Of a stretch of DNA of 8,873 bases, positions 5,640 through 8,873 are shown in pieces. The position numbers and the translations under genes were made by a program. Numbering within the stretch: position 1 is the stretch's first letter; each line of letters begins with the position of its first letter. Under the pieces are notes generated by a model. It was not told the origin of the DNA, did no database searches, and was given only the letters and a program-made list of their open reading frames with translations. Location of the stretch: assembly GCA_031281925.1 (NCBI GenBank), contig JAITES010000156.1:1-8873 (forward strand), in the 5' to 3' direction. Source of the stretch: Treponema sp. (lineage in GTDB: Bacteria > Spirochaetota > Spirochaetia > Treponematales > Breznakiellaceae).

Positions 5640-5831
5640 CTAGGCGTTTGAAACCTCCTCCACCGAAACCAGGTGGGAAACAACCTTGATCATACCCAGA
5701 ATGGAAGGACTGGCTTCCTGCACCGTCGAGGAACCAATCTTACGGAGTCCCAGAGAACGGACTGTAGCCCGCTGTTTGGGGAGGCATCCGATGGTACTCC
5801 GTACCAGACGAACCCGAATTTGTCCTGCCAT
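5640..5831 (-). CDS. rpmD: 50S ribosomal protein L30
   Basis: L30 is a small two-helix, three-strand protein of the large subunit. From ATG 5831 the product has 63 residues, starting MAGQIRVRLVRSTIGCLPKQRATVRSLGLRKIG, the family core. It continues a little past the common 58-60 residues, ending VVSHLVSVEEVSNA. The GGGG at 5838-5841 lies 6 nt before ATG 5831 and only 3 nt before the adjacent ATG 5834, so I prefer the former; the alternative adds one Met. The rpsE stop TAA overlaps the alternative ATG (TAATG), so translation is coupled. Stop is TAG. Confidence 0.95.
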   Translation of the reverse strand: MAGQIRVRLVRSTIGCLPKQRATVRSLGLRKIGSSTVQEASPSILGMIKVVSHLVSVEEVSNA

Positions 5832-5833
5832 CA

Positions 5834-6370
5834 TTAACCCCACATCTCGTTAAGGGATTTCCCCCGGTTCTTTGCTACCGTCTTGGCATCCATCATCCTG
5901 CTGATGCAATTAAAAGTTGCCTTGACCACATTGTACTGGCTGGATGCGCCGATGGATTTGGACAGTACATCCGTCACACCGCCGGCCTCCATGATTGCCC
6001 GTACCGCACCGCCGGCAATTATTCCTGTTCCGGAACATGCAGGCTTGAGAAGAACACGGGAAGCCTTGAAAATTCCGATGATCTCATGGGGAATGGTGCC
6101 GTTCTTTACCGGCAGAGCCACCATGTTCCGCTTGGCTTTTTCAACGCTCTTGCGGATCGCTTCGGACACATCGTTGGCCTTGCCAAAGCCGAAGCCTACA
6201 TTCCCTTTCCGGTCTCCAATAACCGTCAGCGCGGAAAACGAAAAACGGCGTCCGCCCTTCACGACCTTGGCAGTCCTGTTGAGCTTGACCAGCTTTTCGA
6301 TAAATTCTTTTTCTGCTCCGTCCCGCTCGCGGTCACGACCCCGGCCTTCCCTGTCTCTTGAATGTTCCAT
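5834..6370 (-). CDS. rpsE: 30S ribosomal protein S5
   Basis: S5 lies at the mRNA entry side of the small subunit and influences decoding accuracy. The 178-residue protein has a charged N-terminal extension (Arg/Asp/Glu-rich, about 1-20). Next comes the double-stranded RNA-binding fold with VVKGGRRFSFSALTVIGDRKGNVGFGFGKANDV (about 37-69) and the C-terminal domain with GTIPHEI, GTGIIAGGAVRAIMEAGGVTDVLSKSIG and ending LNEMWG. ATG at 6370 has AGGGGGCGGA upstream, touching the rplR stop. Stop is TAA. Confidence 0.97.
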   Translation of the reverse strand: MEHSRDREGRGRDRERDGAEKEFIEKLVKLNRTAKVVKGGRRFSFSALTVIGDRKGNVGFGFGKANDVSEAIRKSVEKAKRNMVALPVKNGTIPHEIIGIFKASRVLLKPACSGTGIIAGGAVRAIMEAGGVTDVLSKSIGASSQYNVVKATFNCISRMMDAKTVAKNRGKSLNEMWG

Positions 6371-6378
6371 TCCGCCCC

Positions 6379-6741
6379 CTAGAACTGGATCCCGGCTTTC
6401 CGGGCTCCATCGGCCAACGCTTTTACGAGGCCGTGATATAGATAACCATTCCTGTCAAAAACAACGGTTTTGATGTTTTTCTCAAGCAGCCGTTTTCCCA
6501 TAACTTCGCCCAACTGCCCGGCCCCTTCGATATTTGCCTTGATAGTCCGGAGTTCTTTCTCCAGAGTAGAAGCCGAGGCAAGAGTATAGCCCCGCCCATC
6601 ATCAATGACCTGAATATAGAGCGACTTATTGCTCCTCGTTACCGTCATCCGCGGCTTTTCTGCGGTGCCGGCAATCCTCTTCCGGATATGCACCTTCCGC
6701 TTAAGCCGTTTTCTGTCTTTATCAAGCATTTTCCGCAGCAT
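6379..6741 (-). CDS. rplR: 50S ribosomal protein L18
   Basis: L18 binds 5S rRNA with L5 and attaches it to the central protuberance. The 120-residue product begins MLRKMLDKDRKRLKRKVHIRKRIAGTAEKPRMTVTRSNKSLYIQVIDD. It also has the DRNGYLYHGLVKALADGARKAGIQF ending that is diagnostic of the family. The first ATG (6741) is used because GGGAGATAC lies just upstream; the internal Met5 is a possible alternative. Stop is TAG. A 39-nt gap follows rplF. Confidence 0.96.
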   Translation of the reverse strand: MLRKMLDKDRKRLKRKVHIRKRIAGTAEKPRMTVTRSNKSLYIQVIDDGRGYTLASASTLEKELRTIKANIEGAGQLGEVMGKRLLEKNIKTVVFDRNGYLYHGLVKALADGARKAGIQF

Positions 6742-6780
6742 TACTGTATCTCCCGCAACAAAACCGTCTATACGACTCTA

Positions 6781-7320
6781 TCATTTGACGCCTGATTTAC
6801 CGACCTTACGCCGGATCTTCTCATTATCATACCGGATACCCTTGCCCTTATAGGGTTCGGGAAGCCGGAGCTTCCTAATCTGGGCGGCAAATTCCCCCAC
6901 CCTCTGCTTGTCCGATCCGCTTATCGATACCTTGCCCGAAGCATCGGCGGCCACGGAGAGGTCGTCGGGAATGCCTACATAGATATCGCTGGAATAACCC
7001 AGGCTCATGGAAAGAAGCTTCCCCTGAACTTCGGCACGGTAACCGACACCGGTGATGATCAGCGTCTTGGTGAAGCCCGAAGACACGCCGACAACCATGT
7101 TGTTGAGGAGATTCCGGTAAAGCCCATGGAAGGCCACAGTCTGCTTTTCCTCGTTTTCCCTGCTGACAATGATCTCTTCACCCTTGTCTTCAAACTTGAT
7201 AACCGGATGATACTTTTGGCTCAGTTTTCCCCTGGGGCCTTCAACGGTGATAAGATCGCCTGAAAATGTGACCTTTACCCCCTTGGGAACCTTTACCGGA
7301 ATTTTACCGATACGTGACAT
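6781..7320 (-). CDS. rplF: 50S ribosomal protein L6
   Basis: L6 sits near the GTPase-associated centre of the large subunit. From ATG 7320 it has 179 residues, beginning MSRIGKIPVKVPKGVKVTF, with two related alpha/beta halves (about 1-80 and 83-170). It has the C-terminal signature IRKLRLPEPYKGKGIRYDNEKIRRKVGKSGVK. The frame is open further upstream to 7416, but that part overlaps rpsH and has no family similarity. AGAGGA lies 5 nt before ATG 7320, which fixes the start. Stop is TGA. Confidence 0.97.
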   Translation of the reverse strand: MSRIGKIPVKVPKGVKVTFSGDLITVEGPRGKLSQKYHPVIKFEDKGEEIIVSRENEEKQTVAFHGLYRNLLNNMVVGVSSGFTKTLIITGVGYRAEVQGKLLSMSLGYSSDIYVGIPDDLSVAADASGKVSISGSDKQRVGEFAAQIRKLRLPEPYKGKGIRYDNEKIRRKVGKSGVK

Positions 7321-7330
7321 ACGCTTCCTC

Positions 7331-7729
7331 TCACCAGACAGTACACAGGACTTCTCCGCCGACTTTCTTCTCGGCGGCCTTTTTCCCGGTAGTAACCCCA
7401 ATCGATGTAGACACAATCAGGGTGCCGTACCCGTTATATACCCTGGGCATATTTTTATAGCCCGCGTAGACCCGGCGTCCGGGTTTACTTACCCGCTCAA
7501 TTCCGTGAATAATCGGAACCGTTTCTTCATCGTATTTAAGGAAAACCCGGATCACATTGGCGCCGTCCTGGTTCGCCTTCTTGAAGTTCTTGATATACCC
7601 TTCTGTCTTCAATATTTTCACAATTTCAAGCTTCAGCCGGGAAGTAGGGATATCAACCTTTTCATGCTTGGCCATTCCGGCGTTCCGGATCTTTGTCAGC
7701 ATGTCAGCCACGGGATCAGAAATGCTCAT
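7331..7729 (-). CDS. rpsH: 30S ribosomal protein S8
   Basis: S8 is a primary 16S rRNA-binding protein and, in E. coli, the repressor of the spc operon. The 132-residue product begins MSISDPVADMLTKIRNAGMAKHEKVDIP and ends with the RNA-binding signature STSIGVTTGKKAAEKKVGGEVLCTVW. ATG at 7729 is preceded by AAGGGAGGAG. Stop is TGA. I looked for but could not confirm an S8-like regulatory hairpin near rplE. Confidence 0.97.
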   Translation of the reverse strand: MSISDPVADMLTKIRNAGMAKHEKVDIPTSRLKLEIVKILKTEGYIKNFKKANQDGANVIRVFLKYDEETVPIIHGIERVSKPGRRVYAGYKNMPRVYNGYGTLIVSTSIGVTTGKKAAEKKVGGEVLCTVW

Positions 7730-7744
7730 ACTTTTTCTCCTCCC

Positions 7745-7930
7745 TTACCAACTTGATTTTGTAACACCGGGAATGAGTCCCTCGCTCGCGAGCTTGCGGA
7801 AGCAAAGACGGCACATCTGATACTTCCGAAGATATCCCCTGGGGCGACCGCAGATCCTGCAACGGTTCACTTTTCTCGTTTTATATTTGGGCGTCCTTAA
7901 GGCTTTAATGATCATTGCTTTTCTTGCCAT
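7745..7930 (-). CDS. rpsN: 30S ribosomal protein S14, zinc-binding type Z
   Basis: S14 is a small-subunit head protein assembled late. The 61-residue product is the short zinc form: C24, C27, C40 and C43 in RCRICGRPRGYLRKYQMCRLC, followed by FRKLASEGLIPGVTKSSW. The long zinc-free form would be about 90-100 residues. ATG at 7930 has AGAGGAG upstream. Stop is TAA. Place between rplE and rpsH is standard. Confidence 0.97.
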   Translation of the reverse strand: MARKAMIIKALRTPKYKTRKVNRCRICGRPRGYLRKYQMCRLCFRKLASEGLIPGVTKSSW

Positions 7931-7941
7931 AATGCTCCTCT

Positions 7942-8493
7942 TTACTTTCTAAACGGCATGCCAAACTTGCTCAGGAAGGCCTTGGCCTCTGCATCGGTTT
8001 TGGCAGTAGTCACAATGGCGATATTCAATCCCGCCACTCGTTCGATCTTGTCAAAGTCAATCTCTGGAAAGATGATCTGCTCCGTGATACCCATTGAGTA
8101 ATTCCCATGGCCGTCAAAGGCATTCTGGTTGATGCCCCGAAAATCCTTGACACGGGGAAGGGCAACATTCACGAGCCTGTCCATGAACTCGTACATCATG
8201 GCTCCCCGAAGGGTTACCATAGCGCCTATCTCCTGCCCGGCACGGATCTTGAAGTTAGCGATACTCTTGCGCGCCTTTGTCTTCACCGCTTTCTGCCCGG
8301 TAATAAGGGTAAGATCATCAATGGCCGCGTCAAGCAGCTTTTTGTTTTCCAGCGCTTTACCCACACCCATATTCACCACGATCTTTACCAGCCTGGGAGT
8401 CTGCATAGGCGAAGAATAACCCAATTCCTTGAACAGCTCCGGAGCAATCTGCTCCCGGTAGATCTTTTTAAGCCTCGGTTCGTAACCTTTCAT
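7942..8493 (-). CDS. rplE: 50S ribosomal protein L5
   Basis: L5 binds 5S rRNA and contacts P-site tRNA and S13. From ATG 8493 it has 183 residues: MKGYEPRLKKIYREQIAPELFKELGY, then TPRLVKIVVNMGVGKA, TGQKAVKTKARKSIANFKIRAGQEIGAMVTLRG, RDFRG-type loop KDFRGINQNAFDGHGNYSMGI, and the C-terminal TTAKTDAEAKAFLSKFGMPFRK. The frame is open to an ATG at 8511, but GGGGAGG (8501-8507) lies 7 nt before ATG 8493, which overlaps the rplX stop as TGATG. This gives translational coupling. Stop is TAA. Confidence 0.97.
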   Translation of the reverse strand: MKGYEPRLKKIYREQIAPELFKELGYSSPMQTPRLVKIVVNMGVGKALENKKLLDAAIDDLTLITGQKAVKTKARKSIANFKIRAGQEIGAMVTLRGAMMYEFMDRLVNVALPRVKDFRGINQNAFDGHGNYSMGITEQIIFPEIDFDKIERVAGLNIAIVTTAKTDAEAKAFLSKFGMPFRK

Positions 8494-8819
8494 CACAAGG
8501 CCTCCCCGCATTTTCTGCAGACCCTGACCTTGGAATCTCCCTCAAATTTATAGCCGATCCGGGTGGGGCCGCATTTTTTACATACGATCATCAAATTGGA
8601 AGAATGAATCGCCGCTTCGATCTCGGCAATGCCTCCCCTGTCCTGCTGATTCCGCCGTTTTTGGGCTTTCTTGACAATATTGATCCCCTCAACCACAATC
8701 CGGTCTTTGTCCCGGAGAATCTTGAGAATCCTGCCCCGCTTGCCCTTGTCCTTCCCGGCGATCACCTCGACGGTATCTTCTTTTTTCAGTTTGAATTTAT
8801 GCTGTTTCAATTCTGCCAT
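8493..8819 (-). CDS. rplX: 50S ribosomal protein L24 with zinc-ribbon C-terminus
   Basis: L24 starts large-subunit assembly by binding the 5' part of 23S rRNA. The 108-residue product has the KOW motif at about 11-40 (KKEDTVEVIAGKDKGKRGRIL), the loop region GINIVKKAQKRR, and a C-terminal pair of CxxC motifs (C80/C83 and C101/C104). That makes it the zinc-ribbon version found in many non-enteric bacteria. ATG at 8819 is preceded by GTGAGG, which overlaps the rplN stop. Its TGA stop shares a base with the rplE ATG. Confidence 0.97.
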   Translation of the reverse strand: MAELKQHKFKLKKEDTVEVIAGKDKGKRGRILKILRDKDRIVVEGINIVKKAQKRRNQQDRGGIAEIEAAIHSSNLMIVCKKCGPTRIGYKFEGDSKVRVCRKCGEAL

Positions 8820-8827
8820 AATTTACC

Positions 8828-8873
8828 TCACAAAACCTCGGGAGCCAGGGAAACAATCTTCATAAAGTTCCCT
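8828..8873 (-). CDS. rplN: 50S ribosomal protein L14, C-terminal end (partial)
   Basis: Only the last 14 codons and the TGA stop are inside the window; they read GNFMKIVSLAPEVL, the characteristic end of L14. L14 sits at the subunit interface of the large subunit. The rest lies beyond the right edge. Its stop is 8 nt before the rplX start, as expected in the L14-L24-L5 order. Confidence 0.93.
   Translation of the reverse strand, partial: GNFMKIVSLAPEVL

Noticed and set aside
5883..6473. Long plus-strand open frame opposite rpsE/rplR
   Set aside because: It is antisense to two firmly identified ribosomal genes and has no family resemblance; the same holds for the frame at 2896-3420.
7321..7416. 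Upstream extension of L6 by 32 residues
   Set aside because: It overlaps rpsH and has no L6 similarity; the Shine-Dalgarno site supports ATG 7320.

Overview
This window is the downstream part of a bacterial S10-spc-alpha ribosomal protein operon. It reads right to left on the minus strand in the classical order: (rplN end)-rplX-rplE-rpsN(type Z)-rpsH-rplF-rplR-rpsE-rpmD-rplO-secY-rpmJ-rpsM-rpsK-rpsD-rpoA-rplQ, followed by a small zinc-ribbon gene. The RpoA N-terminus and the layout (no adk, map or infA between secY and rpmJ; rplQ followed by a small CxxC protein) suggest a spirochaete of the Treponema type. Moderate GC, judged by eye, would fit a free-living or gut treponeme. This assignment is from memory of the families and was not searched.

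Right part (8873 to about 5157): spc-operon ribosomal proteins with short gaps or small overlaps and good Shine-Dalgarno sites. Middle (5084 to 3568): secY and rpmJ. Left-middle (3561 to 528): the alpha operon, rpsM, rpsK, rpsD, rpoA and rplQ. Left end: a 69-residue zinc-ribbon protein, a convergent-gene junction, and the 3' end of an unrecognised plus-strand gene. The products are nearly all ribosome parts, plus the SecYEG channel core and the RNA polymerase alpha subunit.

Two things are not ordinary. First, rpsD carries an in-frame amber codon (TAG at 2493-2495) exactly where a leucine is expected. It splits S4 into a zinc-finger N-terminal part and an S4-domain C-terminal part that stay in the same frame. 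Second, two related 83-86 bp double-hairpin elements lie at 210-308 and 2043-2144, each flanked by its own 8-bp direct repeat. They look like MITE insertions. One landed in the rpsD stop codon between rpsD and rpoA; the other landed directly after the stop of the last operon gene. Removing the rpsD copy restores a TAA stop and a 16-nt spacer to rpoA, which is strong internal evidence for transposition. No new enzymatic or defence system is visible.
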